Counted from the stretch's first letter, positions 44,773 to 54,777 are shown. The stretch: DNA of 64,000 nt from Cherax quadricarinatus (GCF_038502225.1 NC_091369.1:3454548-3518547), one strand, 5' to 3'. Program-made: numbers and translations. The notes: a model not told the origin generated them from the letters alone.

Positions 44773-45285
44773 TTTTCCATCGTGTCGGTATTTTATACCA
44801 TTTTCACTCCAGTTCAGTGTGTAAGAAACTGGGTTGTTTTCTATTAATACTATAGAAGTTGATTGATATACAACATCGAGTCTCTGCCACTCCATACACC
44901 ATGTTTTGCAATAGCTGGCAGCTATTGTAAAACATGGCCATCTGTTTTTAGCAAAGAAAGAACTTTTTCTGACCTAGAAACCATAGGACAACCCTTTTGA
45001 AAACTCAGTGATCTATAATCATTATTGTTCCCTTTACATAGATACTCTGTATAATCAATTAAAATATATAAAAAATATAGTTTCTAAGGATCAACCTGTT
45101 TCACTAATGTGGAACTGGTTATAATCATTACTATACTTTTTAAAGGGGTTGAGGGGCAAGCCAGCAGAAGGCCTTGGTCAGATGACCAAAAGCTGCAGCT
45201 GCTGGCCATCATATGACTAAGACCTGCATCAGGAAACACTTGTCCTATTTCCTGACCACCATTATACCTACTAATGTGAACTTAC

Positions 45286-45406
45286 TTGAGGAGTCCTTGA
45301 ACCTCTGCCATGGCTTTCTCACACTGCATCTTAAGACTCTCATAATCTCGGGAGGAGCCTAAGCTTTTATCACTTAGGGACCCACCACCCTGCTTTGTTA
45401 AAGTTC
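45286..45406 (-). CDS. DLG5: DLG5-like exon B
   Basis: The exon is 121 bp, entered in phase 1 and left in phase 2. The acceptor is TTTTATTTCAG/GA and the donor is CTCAA/GTAAGT. It encodes GTLTKQGGG, a Ser/Gly-rich linker, then SRDYESLKMQCEKAMAEVQ, which matches the DYERLKIQCVRAM block of DLG5. The glycine split across the A/B junction reads correctly (TATG + GA). Confidence 0.88.
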
Positions 45407-45649
45407 CTGAAATAAAAATGAGCAAAAAATCAGAAACCCAATATTTGATAAAATACTCTCTGAAACATCACCTCGGTGTCCGGTACCATTTTCACACAGC
45501 AACCTAAATAAATGTGACAATTTACCATTTTTCTGTCATTTGATTACACACTTGTACCTCATCCTTTTAATGCTGAATTATTATTTCTTATGCAGGCAAC
45601 TGGTGCTCACCTGTTATTAACCATTATAATTATATTCATGGTAAAGTTC

Positions 45650-45897
45650 TAAATCTGAAAGGTTTATACAATACACTTCCTGAGGAATGGGATGTAATTG
45701 GGTTGATGCAAAGTAGAAGGAAGCTCCAATTCCTCAGAATAAAAGCCCTTTGCCAGCATCAATAGTGCTCCCTCCCCTGCCCCACCTCTCAACTAACTTG
45801 CAACAAGGGCTGAGGTTAGTAACAAGTGTACAAGAAAATCTAGGGATGACCACACACGCCGGAACTCTCTCCAGGTAAACTCCAGGTAAACACGAGG
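45650..45897 (+). mobile_element. CR1-like LINE 3' end
   Basis: Ends with the repeated AACTCCAGGT / AAACTCCAGGTAAAC motif typical of CR1-like 3' termini, like CCTCCAGGTAACCTCCAGGT at 59620-59643. The upstream frame reads NEWDVIG-like with breaks. Confidence 0.5.
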
Positions 45898-45904
45898 GGA
45901 ATAA

Positions 45905-46060
45905 TATTTTATTATTATTTACAACCCCAGTCGTCTCCCACCGAGGTAGGGTGACCCCAAAAAAAGAAGAAATGCTTTCACCATCACTCAATGTCTTGTC
46001 AGAGGGACCCTGATACTACAGTTCAAAACTGCTAATATCTCTACCCCTCCTATTGAGCAG
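45905..46060 (-). mobile_element. RTE-like LINE 3' tail
   Basis: The minus strand has GGGGTCACCCTACCTCGGTG and the following UTR up to GGGTAGAGATATTAGCAG. Confidence 0.7.
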
Positions 46061-46541
46061 GAAATGTGAAGCAATGAGGGGATCAAGAGCCCTTCAACCG
46101 TAGGTGGCATATTAAAGAAAAATCAATCTTCAAGAAACAACACACACTTCACTTTTTTATTCAATATGTTTCAAATTTTAAACACCAAGCGACCAACAGA
46201 ATTAAACATTATTTATTAGGTTAATTTCCAGTGAGTAAATTACATAAATGGGCGAGTCTGGCAGTAGGTATATACTGTAGCCTCTTTAAACAGTTGGAAA
46301 CTACACACTCATTATGTATGTGAGAATGCTCACTCATTATCATCATTATGATTATTATTACAATTATATTTAGGAGCACTAAGCCCATAGGAGCCGTACA
46401 GAACCTGGGAAATGGGAGGTAATTAGATTTGATTCAAGAAAATAGAGAGCAGCTCTATTTCTTGGGTGAAGAGTGGTTGAGAAACATGAAGGCACTGATC
46501 TTGAATGGAACAGTAACAGCAGGTGGTGGTGGCAGACCTAC

Positions 46542-46662
46542 CATAATTGGCAGGTTGGTCAGGGTGGTGGACACTGCCCACTAGTCTGCCCAGGGCCTCA
46601 TCTCGCTCACGGGTTACTTTCTTCAGTTCCTTCTTCATGATATCTCTGTCTGTGGTTACGAT
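46542..46662 (-). CDS. DLG5: DLG5-like exon A
   Basis: The exon is 121 bp, entered in phase 0 and left in phase 1 (40 codons plus 1 nt). The acceptor is TTGTTGTCACAG before ATC GTA ACC; the donor is TATG/GTAGGT. It begins IVTTDRDIMKKEL and ends HHPDQPANY. The KKVTRERDEALGRL core matches the TRERNELRKRL region that opens the DLG5 coiled coil. It is the first exon I can place with confidence. Exons further 5' were not found between here and 61.2 kb. Confidence 0.85.
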
Positions 46663-46734
46663 CTGTGACAACAAAATGATATATTACACCTCTTCTGTTA
46701 TCTCTTAGTGGTTCTAGGGTTTATCTCCCCCATA

Positions 46735-46808
46735 GCCTGGTCTCAGACCAAACCTGCTCTTAGACCAGACCTGGTCTCAGACCAGGCCTGCTCTTAGACC
46801 AGGCTTCC
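46735..46808. repeat. Tandem palindromic repeat (GGTCTCAGACC)
   Basis: Two copies of a ~32-bp unit (CTGGTCTCAGACCA...CTGCTCTTAGACCA). GGTCTCAGACC is itself a hairpin. It lies about 75 bp upstream, in gene sense, of exon A. Confidence 0.75.
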
Positions 46809-46909
46809 TAGGTTAGAAAAAAACTATGTATTACAGGATTAAGAAATATTAAGAAGCACTTAGAAAAATAATGTATTTACTAAATGTAGGCAGACACTTG
46901 TAAAATATA

Positions 46910-47215
46910 CAGGCAGGCCCACTTATATAGCAAGTTAGGTTCCAAGTTACTGATGTAAAGCAAAAAATCACTGTAAAGTGAAACATATCCTTTTTTTTCA
47001 ATTTAAAATGCATATAAATGCCTGATAACATGTTTAACCTCAACAACACCCAGGTAACCTCATCAACACCCAGGTAACCTCAACAACACCCAATTAATTA
47101 CCCTCAATAATACCCAGATAACCTCAACAACACCCAGGTAACCTCAATAACATCCAGATAACCTCAACAACACCCAGGTAACCTCAACAATACCCAGGTA
47201 ACCTCAACAGTGGCA
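46910..47215. repeat. Transposon-like end plus 20-bp tandem repeat
   Basis: The start AGGCAGGCCCACTTATATAG resembles the 27009 element. From 47035 to 47210 a unit of about 20 bp (ACCTCAACAACACCCAGGTA) repeats about nine times with variants. Confidence 0.7.
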
Positions 47216-47719
47216 CAAAATCTTATATTTAACAGTTCACACTGACACTAAACTAGCATAAAAGATTTTCACTGTAAAGAATTCACAAACAAAATTTTAT
47301 TCACTTCCAAAAAATATTTGCTCCCAGCCACAAGAAAAACTGTGAAACATAATAACGGAACAAGTCGTATTAGATGACTGTCAATGAATAAGCAGAAAAA
47401 GGGAAGGGGATTCAAACCATGGTCCTGAATGAGTGACAGCAGTAGTAGAACTCTGGATCTGCTACCATTCAGGATCACAGTTCAAATCTCCATCCATTCT
47501 GGTTTATAAAAATGCAATTTTTTGTGTGTGAGGCACCTGAGGGACATGTCTGTTTTGTCACAAACAAAAGTACTGTATAATTTATTACAGAATGAGGCAT
47601 CTGTGTCTGTCTCTGTCTGTCTGTCTGTCCATCTCTCTCTCTCTGAGATTACCTATGTGCTTCTATGTGCACATAATTACTTCTTTGAATTAGAAGGGAT
47701 TGCAGAGTTCAGAGGTACT

Positions 47720-47945
47720 GCACACCTCACATGACTGTGGCTAGCTGGTGCAGAGCTACAGCTCCCAGGCCACAGAATCTTGTAACACAAGTTGTGGGAG
47801 GTGTCAGGGCAGGGGAGGCCAGTGGTGGACATGAAACTTTCAGGCCGACACGTGAGGCTAGGACAGCAACTCCAACTCTCTCTCCTCCACCCACCAACAC
47901 CTTCCCCTCCACCACGCCCCTCCACCATCGTATATAGATGTGAGA
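47720..47945. other. GC-rich patch with ORFs on both strands
   Basis: A 220-bp patch richer in GC than its flanks. The minus strand is open in two frames (for example MVEGRGGGEGVGGWRRE) and the plus strand in two. No domain and no convincing splice borders. It could be an unrecognised exon or a repeat. Confidence 0.25.
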
Positions 47946-48068
47946 GAGTAAATAAGTCACAGGGAGGAGTAGGACTATGTAAGTGACTGACTTTGCCGGA
48001 TACAACTGTTGAGATCAATAAATAATAGTGGGAGTATAAGGTATTAAAGTGGAAAAAAAGATTGATAA

Positions 48069-48182
48069 TTATCTCTGTATGCCAAACAAACACAAGGAGA
48101 GTTGAATGATAGCTCTAGGCCTTTCGTGGTGCAGAAATGAGTAGGAAGTCCAAGCAGATTCGCTCAGTGAAACGACAGGTGT
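48069..48182. repeat. Half copy of the 55-kb foldback
   Basis: GAGTTGAATGATAGCTCTAG, GCCTTTCGTGGTGCA, AGTAGGAAGTCCAAGCAGAT matches the left arm of 55048-55283. Confidence 0.7.
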
Positions 48183-48809
48183 GAAGGACATAATGCCAAC
48201 AGATATGCTAGAACAAAAATACACAGAAAACACATTCATATTCACCCAAGGTTTCACTCATGAGGTATATAATACCAACCAAAGTATAAATCACACACAT
48301 GTACAATGTATAACGATACATGTCTCACTCAACAGGAGCAAAATGCATTGCAATAAAAATTCCAAAGCTTTGCATACATGTCTAATTCATAACTTTCACT
48401 CAAAGCAGAGCAAAATCTGAAAATTAAGGTTTGCTCTGCTATAAGCAGAGCAAATCTAAACATCACGTAATGGAAAAACAGTAGGTAGGTATAATGTTTG
48501 TCAGGAAACACTTGTCGTGTTTTCTGACGTGGGCCTTAGTCATATGATGACCTACAGCTGGAGCTTTTGATCATCTGACCGAGGCCTTCCGCTGGCTTAC
48601 CGGTCCACCTCTCTAAAAATCTTGGTTATTATTATATTCATTAAGCTCTTAGGAAGAAGAGTAGATAACATGAGAGGCATGTGGATGACATCTGCGGTCT
48701 ATTCGGTTCTGGGGGTCAGTGCTCCCGCAGCCGCTCCCGGACCAGATCTCTTAATGTAAACAAAGATCACATTGAGCTCTTCACCTGTTTTAACAATGAA
48801 TTTTTTTTT

Positions 48810-48939
48810 ACACAAATAACCCACAGATAAAAGAGAGAAGCTTACGACGACGTTTCGGTCCGACTTGGACCATTGATAAAGTCAATGGTCCAAGTCGGAC
48901 TATTTGTGTATCGTTCCAGTCACGGTATTGTGCCTTTTT
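48810..48939. repeat. Foldback repeat (GCACATAGGAGAGAG family)
   Basis: ACACAAATAACCCACAGATA, then GACGACGTTTCGGTCCGACT, TGGACCATTGATAAAG and its inverse AATGGTCCAAGTCGGACTAT, then TCGTTCCAGTCACGGTATTG. Confidence 0.75.
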
Positions 48940-49237
48940 TGTTATTAATTTTTTTTTATTTAGTCAAACTCTATATTCAAAAATCTCTCTCATAAGGGTT
49001 GTTCAATCTCTCATATATACGATTTATCACAGTTTATTGTGTAATACAGTTATTTCTCCCTTTACATTGACATACAAATTATTATTATTATAATCAAAAA
49101 GAAGCGCTAAGCCACAAGGGCTATACAGCATTGACATACAAAACCGACACACAGAAAGATGAATAAAAAAAACTGGTGCAACACCTAGGTATTTTTACTG
49201 TTGAGTAAAAGAACACATGTTAAACTAATGTGACATT

Positions 49238-49284
49238 TTATTGTGGCAACGTTTCGCTCTCCAGGAGCTTCGACAAAGCCAAGC
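49238..49284 (-). repeat. Hammerhead-like hairpin repeat
   Basis: The minus strand reads GTCGAAGCTCCTGGAGAGCG then AAACGTTGCCACAATAAAAT: a small hairpin (49256-49268) followed by GAAAC, as in the 52-54 kb copies, but without the CUGAUGA half. Confidence 0.5.
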
Positions 49285-49420
49285 AAACACGTCTTGGTGA
49301 CTGAATTCTGTTTATTTCTCCACTACAAACCATAAGAGCCAAATAGGAAAGAAAAGCTTCATCAGATCATTTGACATTCAACGAAGATCCTCCTCAGTGT
49401 GTGTAATTCCCCAGTACTTT

Positions 49421-49471
49421 CCAGTATATATAAAACATCACCAGCTGTTGGTGATGTTTTATATATACTGG
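49421..49471. repeat. Perfect 23-bp inverted repeat, 5-nt loop
   Basis: The arms are 49421-49443 and 49449-49471 with loop GCTGT. The stem is AT-rich with TATATA. Confidence 0.95.
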
Positions 49472-49524
49472 GCCCAGTCTGAGTTCAGGAGGTTTAATCA
49501 ACTCTGGCAAACTAATAATAACCC

Positions 49525-49528
<4 letters not shown>

Positions 49529-49590
<62 letters not shown>
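49529..49590. repeat. (AAT)n microsatellite
   Basis: About 20 uninterrupted AAT units. The poly-Leu ORF on the minus strand is only this repeat. Confidence 0.97.
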
Positions 49591-49591
<1 letters not shown>

Positions 49592-50377
49592 AAACACTGG
49601 CTGGTGGCCAGCAATGTAAGATCACAAACACACAAAAACACTAACTTCATCCTCTTGCAATGCTACTACATAAAGTCCTTTTTTTGGGGGGGGGGGTTAA
49701 ATGTGGTGTAAAACTTACCTGGGGTGTAATTAACCTGCTACCTGGAGAATTTATCTAAAGATCTGCTGATGGTTATGGAAATTAAATTTTCCAGCTGCCC
49801 AGTCCCAGACCAAGCCTCTAATCATCTGAACAAGACCCGTGTACAAGGGATGATGACAATCTTGATTCCGAAAACTATTTTGATTTTGACGAGACCATCA
49901 TTATTGCTTTCGTAATTATATATGTAAAATAGTAGTGTCAACACATGCAGCAGCGTACCACTTCCTGATCAGCCAGGCTGTGGTGTATATGTTAGACTAT
50001 GTTGCAGATAGCACCAACAACCTAAATGACGAGGCTATAAACCAGACACAATCTGGGATCAGGGGCAGTGCTCCCCCGTGAATTAACAAGTAGATAGGTA
50101 GGAAAAATAATAAAGTATAATTGAAAGTAATCCAGTATATGTGTAAAGTATGCCAGTATACCATGTAAAGTAATCCAGGATATCTGTGTTAAGTAATCCT
50201 GTATACTCATGTGTATTAAAGGTTAAGTAAATACTCTGTCACTCAGAGTTTTATTACTGTGGAGGAAACAAAGTCGTCAAGAACTACAATGACTCTCAAA
50301 TTTATACAGATATGAAAATGTCGATATTTATCAACTGTTCCAGGTGTTTTCCTGTTATCTGCTGTGTATATCTAGAG

Positions 50378-50698
50378 ATGTGTGTATCTACAGCTGTGTG
50401 TATCTACAGCTGTGTACATCTACAGCTGTGTGCATCTACAACTGTGTACATCTACAACTGTGTACATCTACAGCTGTGTACATCTACAGCTGTGTACATC
50501 TACAGCTGTGTACATCTACAGCTGTGTACATCTACAGCTGTGTACATCTACAGCTGTGTACATCTACAGCTGTGTACATCTACAACTGTGTACATCTACA
50601 GCTGTGTACATCTACAGCTGTGTACATCTACAGCTGTGTACATCTACAGCTGTGTACATCTACAGCTGTGTACATCTACAGCTGTGTACAACTGTGTA
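50378..50698. repeat. 16-bp minisatellite
   Basis: About 20 units of TGTGTACATCTACAGC with few variants (CTACAACTG at 50437, 50450, 50582). All three forward frames stay open across it and read the same 16-residue period (LQLCTSTAVYIYSCVH). Coding is not supported. Confidence 0.95.
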
Positions 50699-51325
50699 AA
50701 CTGTCACCACAAAGTTCTTTTTCCCCACATTAATAATACATCACAACAATATGGTAAACAGACAAAAACGCAGATCTGTGCATACAAGAAAATTTTTGAA
50801 GCGTCAAATTTCCCGTAAAGGGACTTGGATGTGTTAACCCCAGCAAGCACCCCCCTACACCACTGCTTCTGGGGTTTGTGAAAGATCGTATTTCCCAGTG
50901 GAACAAGTTACACTGAATATGTTAGTCAATACCTGTAGTGAACTGAAGTATCCAGGGTATCAGGGTAACTAGGGATCCCAGGGCAGCTAGTTTTCTGTTC
51001 CAGCGGCTCAGTGTGGCTGTTCAAAGGGGTAATGCTTGCTGTATTTTGGGCACACGCCCCAGCTCTGAGGAGCTGGATGAGATTTTCGCCCTATAATCGG
51101 TGATACACGCATAACATGTACCGTATATGCCACCTTTATATCAACAATGTATCTCTTAAATATTTTGTACCATATTATGTAATAAAATATTCCTACTGGT
51201 AAAAAAAAAAAAAAATATGAAAAGATGGGGTGGTAGGGAAAGTGGAATATTCAAACGGCTTCAAGAAGAAATCCAAATATTCTTCCTTGAAGCCTTTTTA
51301 TCCACTTTTCCGAGGCTATTGGTCC

Positions 51326-51440
<115 letters not shown>

Positions 51441-51483
51441 CAGTATTTCAGTTTTAATTGGTTGACTAAACTAATATCTGAGG

Positions 51484-51507
51484 CTGTCACCAGTGACAGC
51501 CTCATTA
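51484..51507. repeat. 24-bp inverted repeat
   Basis: GAGGCTGTCAC CA GTGACAGCCTC: 11-bp perfect arms with a 2-nt loop. Confidence 0.9.
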
Positions 51508-52066
51508 TTTTTTAATATTAATATATGTTCAATTTGCTGAATCACATTATTATTATTATATTATTATTAGTAGTAGTAGCAGTGGTAATAATAGTAATTA
51601 TTATTATTATTATTATTAATATTACTACTACTGCTACAATTAACATAATACCTAACTACCCACACCATCACAGTTATCCCGGACCATAATAAGAGCTGCA
51701 CATTTACTCCCAGGGTCAATAATATTGATAATTCCTAAGAATACTAATAAGCCAATTAGCATCAGTGTTTATGTCTGACGTCACCCTTAATATCAAGAAG
51801 TATGTGAAGGGGCAGGAAGTGTGGAGGGGAGAGGGCGTGTAGGAACAGTGTGTGTGTGTGGAGGGGGTAGAGAGGGAAGGAAATGTGTACAGAGAAATGG
51901 GATATAGAAAAGGGAAGGGAGGGAGTACGGAAGGAGAGACGGAGGAAGGATAGCGGGGGATTTTTTTTTTTTCGTGGATAGAGGAGCAGGGCAGGAAAAC
52001 GGTGCTGCATATTTAGCTGATGTAAACACAAGGTGTTCACTCCGTGAGCCAGAATCACCAGAAGGG

Positions 52067-52067
<1 letters not shown>

Positions 52068-52139
<72 letters not shown>
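52068..52139. repeat. (CA)n microsatellite
   Basis: About 35 CA units. The CVCV ORFs on the minus strand come from it. Confidence 0.97.
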
Positions 52140-52140
<1 letters not shown>

Positions 52141-52432
52141 GACAGGATGTTCCAGAGATGGGACACAGCAACAAGGGGACACAGTTGGAAGTTGAAGACA
52201 CAGATGAATCACAGGGATGTTAGGAAGTATTTCTTCAGCCACAGAGTATTCAGGAAGTGGAATAGTTTGGGAAGCGATGTAGTGGAGGCAGGATCCATAC
52301 ATAGCTTTAAGCAGAGGTATGATAAAGCTCACGGTTCAGGGAGAGTGACCTAGTAGCGACCAGTGAAGAGGCGGGGCCAGGAGCTTGGACTCGACCCCTG
52401 CAACCTCAACTAGGTGAGTACAACTAGGTGAG
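52141..52432 (+). mobile_element. CR1-like LINE 3' end
   Basis: Reads MFQRWDTATRGHSWKLKTQ, MNHRDVRKYFFSHRVFRKWN, VVEAGSIHSFKQRYDKAHG, followed by GACTCGACCCCTGCAACCTC and AACTAGGTGAGTACAACTAG. It is an intact C-terminal block, 5'-truncated at the CA repeat. Confidence 0.85.
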
Positions 52433-52559
52433 CACACACACACCAAGATAATTTGAACAAGCTGCAAATATGACCAACAAGGAGACTACCTGAAGCTAAA
52501 CCTCGCAAGTGTAAAATAATGAGTTGAAGATTGACGAAGATTGGACGAAGACCTACTTC

Positions 52560-52850
52560 GACTAGTGGATGGTTCCACTATGACCCCGCCTCCTCCTCCT
52601 TCGTCTCACCTGACAACAGTATATAAACCACGTCTACGGCCCTATGCTGTACATTCTACAAGATTGATGGACTGAACACATCGACTCCAGGCTGAGGGAC
52701 TGATTACCTCAAACTCCTCTTCTCCTTACACGTTCTGCTTTGTATTGGACTGATGAAGCCACCGTGTGGCGAAACGTTTCCTGAATAAAGATTCTCATAT
52801 GTTGCATAAGTGTCTCAATCTTCAACTTGTCGGTTTTTCAAACCATTTAT
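52560..52850 (+). mobile_element. Penelope/retrozyme-like repeat
   Basis: The unit has a TATA-like TATATAAACCACG at 52620, then GATTGATGGACTGA..., the hammerhead-like core at 52750-52780, AATAAAG, and a 3' part GTTGCATAAGTGTCTCAATC, CAACTTGTCGGTTTTTC. The same 3' part follows the core at 54747. It has no protein coding. Assignment to Penelope-like elements or retrozymes is inferred from the ribozyme only. Confidence 0.5.
52750..52780 (+). ncRNA. Hammerhead-ribozyme-like core
   Basis: CTGATGA (52750-52756), an A, a perfect 5-bp hairpin GCCAC-CGT-GTGGC (58-70), GAAA (71-74), CGTTTC (75-80). CUGAUGA ... GAAA are the two invariant strands of the hammerhead core with stem II between them. GAAACGTTTC is self-complementary, as in the stem-III-poor variants described with Penelope-like elements that work as dimers. 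The extra A before stem II departs from the strict consensus. Activity is not shown. Confidence 0.55.
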
Positions 52851-52855
52851 CACAA

Positions 52856-53455
52856 AATAATGAGTACAGGTGAGGGAGTGAGAAGACCGGACACGGAATA
52901 CAACCTTGGAGGGCAGATGCTGCAAGCAACGTGCAAACAGAAAGATCTGGGAGTAAAAATAACAAGAAACAAATCACCAGAGGTGCCTATAATAGCAGAA
53001 CTTATGTGGTATATACAGCGCAGCTAACCTAAGAACTGGCTTCAGGAACCCGGAGAGAGGTTCATTTATTACATTATATACAATACACTGTATGTCCAGC
53101 CTGGAGTATGCAGAGCCAACATGGAACCCGCACCTGATCAACCATATAAAGAAACTAGAAAAGAGCCAAAGATTTGTAACGAGACTGGTGCCAGAACAGA
53201 GGTATGGACTACGAGGAAAGAGTTGAGGAGGAACTCAAATTGATAACACTAGAACAAAGGACGACCAAGGAAACATGATCATGACATCTAAAATACTCAG
53301 CTGATTACATACAGTGGAGAGAAACGAGTTGTTCGAGATGGGAGGAGAGAGAGCCAAGGGCCCCACGCACACACACGACAAACGAAGAGGCGGGGCCAGG
53401 AGCTATGAATCGACCTCTGCAACCACAAATAGGCGAGTACAAATAGGTAAGTACA
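52856..53455 (+). mobile_element. CR1-like LINE 3' end, diverged
   Basis: Blocks: GEGVRRPDTEYNLGGQMLQ, TCKQKDLGVKITRN; then SLEYAEPTWNPH-like, KKLEKSQRFVTRLV-like; then the 3' UTR with ATCGACCTCTGCAACCACAA and ATAGGCGAGTACAAATAGGT. Several frame breaks. Confidence 0.65.
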
Positions 53456-53570
53456 CACAACGCATGAAAATAAATGATAGTGAACCACCATTAACACAGA
53501 CGAGGAACCAACATCATGCCGTATGACGTGCCACTCGAGGTGGTCACGTGACAACGTAATTAATCAATAA

Positions 53571-53670
53571 CACTGCGACGAGCCAAGGACTCGAACCCAT
53601 GTCATTTTGGCCCACCTCATGATGAGCGAAACTCACATGACGCTCTAACCCACAGGGCCACCAAATCCTA
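53571..53670 (-). repeat. tRNA-derived SINE
   Basis: The minus strand has GGCCCTGTGGGTTAGAGCG (A-box-like; plus 53641-53660) and GGGTTCGAGTCC (B-box-like; plus 53587-53598), about 55 bp apart. It is longer between boxes than a true tRNA and has no cloverleaf, so I call it a SINE. Confidence 0.7.
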
Positions 53671-53929
53671 CAAGAATCACAAAACACCTAGCTCTGCTGG
53701 GTGCTTGACAGTAAATGAATAACTAAAGAGTAATGAATATTTGCCAATGCTCCATAATAACACACATGGAGACACACTAGGGGGATTAACTGATCGGTAT
53801 ATAATAAGTTCGTTTTACAGCTGTCAGAAATGTCCTGCATAACCAGAGGCTTCTATGTGAAGTATTTCAAAGTTGTCGATGAGTTCTATATCAACAGTGA
53901 AAACTGTACCTTATAGAAGATTATCACTG

Positions 53930-54125
53930 TCATGTTAACACTGTCACGTTATCACTGTTGGTGTCATATCAGTCACTGTCATGCTATCACTATGTTATCA
54001 TTGTCATGTTATCAGCCACTGTCATGTTATCATTATAAGTTATCACTGTCAGCATCATATTATCACAGTGGTGTTATTATAAGTTATCACTGTTAGCATC
54101 ATATTATCACTGTCATGTTATTACT
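53930..54125. repeat. Degenerate minisatellite (TTATCACTGTCATG)
   Basis: About a dozen diverged units of TTATCACTGTCATG and GTCAGCATCATAT. Confidence 0.8.
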
Positions 54126-54644
54126 TTCCTTGTCTACAGTGAATGGTCATCAAATAAACACGGGGAAGAGGCAGCATCCATATAAGATATATAACAGATC
54201 AAGGTGAGCACCAGACAAGCCTGGCCCATGGCCGGGCTCAGAGACTAGATATACACTCGAAATTCTTCAAAGGTAAGGTAAGATGCCATCACGGGCGCAT
54301 CAATGTGCATCTGCTCCATACAAACTATTGCTATTCTCGTAAGTATTACATACGGGAGAAAGCACGATGGTCATATTTTAAACACTGAGATCACCTTTGC
54401 TCGACAAAAGTTCAAACTGACGCAACAACAATGATTACACAGTTCCTGTGGCTACTTAAACACAGACACATTAAAGACTTCTTGTGTAGAGAAGATAAAT
54501 CAACACATAAGAACGCGACAAAGATCTTTCTGAAATAACATAAAACAGCTATATTTTTGAAAAAAAAAATAAAGATGGACTCAATAATGCTGTACAAAGG
54601 ACTCCCCCTAACAATGATACTGCCACTAATCCTCACGGCATCTT

Positions 54645-54679
54645 TGGGGAAACGTATCGCCACACAATGGCTTGATCAG
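54645..54679 (-). ncRNA. Hammerhead-like core, decayed, inverted
   Basis: The minus strand reads CTGATCA, AGCCATTGTGTGGC, GATA, CGTTTCCC. Two core changes (CTGATCA for CTGATGA; GATA for GAAA) make activity unlikely. It faces the 54747 copy. Confidence 0.45.
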
Positions 54680-54746
54680 TCCAATATACAGAAGCAATGT
54701 TGAAGATCAGGAGTTTGAGGTAATCAGTCATTCTTCTTTGTATGGA

Positions 54747-54777
54747 CTGATGAAGCTACTGTGTGGCGAAACGTTTC
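54747..54777 (+). ncRNA. Hammerhead-ribozyme-like core
   Basis: CTGATGA (54747-54753), A, stem II GCTAC-TGT-GTGGC (one G-U pair), GAAA (68-71), CGTTTC. Relative to 52750 the stem carries compensable changes (C to T opposite G), which is consistent with RNA pairing. It is followed by AATAAAG and GTTGCACATGTGTCTAAC. Confidence 0.55.

Larger units (their letters stand above)
13126..46662 (-). other. DLG5: DLG5-like gene, N-terminal coiled-coil part (eight exons)
   Basis: Eight minus-strand exons join without a frame break into 344 codons. Intron phases run 1, 2, then 0 throughout, and every border is GT-AG. The product is rich in E, K, Q and L heptads. Landmarks in order are KKVTRERDEALGRL, RDYESLKMQCEKAM, KEVDYYRKQERAAY, EDDRKEIADLRRQQQ, GEAINQLYMTTMRKYEA, DEYDSIRKSYSELVASH, EERNAAMQEYTLVMSERD and KEMDKLQEEL. 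From memory these follow vertebrate DLG5 (TRERNELRKRL, DYERLKIQC, KEIGDLRAQQQ, EILNKLYDTAMDKLE, EYKLIMSERDQV, LDKLQTE) in the same order. DLG5 is a MAGUK scaffold involved in cell polarity, junctions and vesicle delivery. Only the coiled-coil half is here; the PDZ, SH3 and GK modules must lie left of position 1. The identification is by remembered homology, not a search. Confidence 0.85.

Noticed and set aside
49394..49597. Poly-leucine ORF
   Set aside because: It is the (AAT)n repeat translated.
50312..50818. 168-codon ORF with a Cys/Tyr repeat
   Set aside because: All three frames are open because of the 16-bp unit. Openness is automatic and gives no evidence of coding.
51762..52332. Long minus-strand ORFs rich in CVCV
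   Set aside because: They are the (CA)n microsatellite and its pyrimidine-rich flank read in open frames. No domain or splice support.
53571..53670. Possible tRNA gene
   Set aside because: A and B boxes are present but too far apart, with no cloverleaf. A SINE is the better reading.
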